From Candidatus Sordicultor aquaticus (GTDB lineage: Bacteria > Atribacterota > Atribacteria > Atribacterales > Caldatribacteriaceae), in NCBI GenBank assembly GCA_018056825.1, contig JAGPEW010000075.1, positions 1 through 5,205 on the forward strand: a stretch of DNA of 5,205 nt, in the 5' to 3' direction. A program made the translations under genes and the position numbers. The notes under the pieces were generated by a model that saw only the letters and a program-made list of their open reading frames with translations, was not told where the DNA came from and ran no database searches. Positions 4,997 through 5,205 of this stretch are shown in pieces (within the stretch, counting starts at the first letter, position 1; each line of letters starts with the position of its first letter).

Positions 4997-5205
4997 GTGT
5001 TTTTCTTTCCTTTTGATTATACGTTTATTCTTTTAATTCCTGCGCTCATTCTTGCTTTTTATGCTCAAGCTAAGGTGAGCAGTACGTATTCTAAACTATC
5101 TAGAAAAAGAGCTAGCGCAGGATTGAGCGGTAGAGAGGTAGCAGAGATGTTAGTGGAAAGTTTGGGATTAAGGGTAAAGGTGGAGGAAATACCAGGAGCG
5201 CTAAC
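4997..5205 (+). CDS. yugP: YugP-like membrane zinc metallopeptidase, N-terminal part (partial)
   Basis: The frame is open from GTG at 4997 to the right edge, giving 69 complete codons. The N-terminus MFFFPFDYTFILLIPALILA is a hydrophobic membrane segment running to about residue 24. It is followed by QAKVSSTYSKLSRKRASAGL and SGREVAEMLVESLGL, then VKVEEIPGAL. This matches the start of the YugP / putative neutral zinc metallopeptidase family: a short N-terminal anchor, the 'Y.KVKSTY.KYS...S..GLTG.EVA' block, and 'V.V..VPG.LTDHY'. The catalytic HExxH motif should lie beyond the window and is not seen. The cellular substrate of this family is not established as far as I know. A yugP-type gene after fmt is a clostridial arrangement. 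The strong ribosome binding site suggests efficient initiation that is less dependent on fmt. Confidence 0.85.
   Translation, partial: MFFFPFDYTFILLIPALILAFYAQAKVSSTYSKLSRKRASAGLSGREVAEMLVESLGLRVKVEEIPGAL

Noticed and set aside
4992..5036. ATG start for the gene after fmt
   Set aside because: It is too close to the Shine-Dalgarno sequence and its frame stops after 14 codons. GTG at 4997 opens the YugP-like frame.

Overview
The window is one compact, single-strand gene string, all on the + strand: the 3' end of gmk (guanylate kinase), rpoZ (RNA polymerase omega), coaBC (pantothenate to phosphopantetheine), priA (replication restart), def (peptide deformylase), fmt (Met-tRNA formyltransferase) and the 5' end of a yugP-like membrane zinc metallopeptidase gene. 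The order gmk-rpoZ-coaBC-priA-def-fmt is classical for Bacillota. A yugP-type gene directly after fmt points to a clostridial (deep Bacillota) lineage. AT-leaning, purine-rich coding strands, GAGGTGA-type Shine-Dalgarno sequences and frequent TTG/GTG starts fit this. The species cannot be named from the sequence.

Layout: gmk ends at 101. A tandem AGGTGA signal leads into rpoZ (111-305). rpoZ and coaBC (302-1516) overlap by ATGA. coaBC and priA overlap at TGATG (priA 1516-3534, with further in-frame starts at 1513 and 1510). A 17-base gap with a strong ribosome binding site precedes def (TTG start, 3552-4055). fmt follows after 2 bases (TTG start, 4058-4984). Twelve bases with a near-perfect Shine-Dalgarno sequence lead to the GTG start of yugP (4997 to the right edge). 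No intergenic gap is large enough for another gene, and I see no promoter or terminator between genes, so it reads as one operon with translational coupling. There is no gene-free stretch of 300 bases.

The genes are housekeeping. def and fmt are the two ends of the N-formylmethionine cycle, rpoZ supports transcription, gmk and coaBC supply nucleotides and coenzyme A, and priA serves replication restart.

The standout is PriA. Its reading frame is intact, and its N-terminal DNA-binding domain, all eight zinc cysteines (with the usual spacing) and its C-terminal domain are recognisable. However, every helicase/ATPase motif I can align has lost its catalytic residues: Walker A, the DEEH box, the motif V KG and the QVAGRAGR arginines. 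It looks like a motor-dead, structural PriA, comparable to what is known for actinobacterial PriA but here in a Bacillota-type operon. Smaller points are an unusual CoaB loop (Lys to Phe), a variant deformylase motif 1, a variant Fmt active-site loop, a perfect 10-base inverted repeat inside fmt, and successive non-ATG starts.
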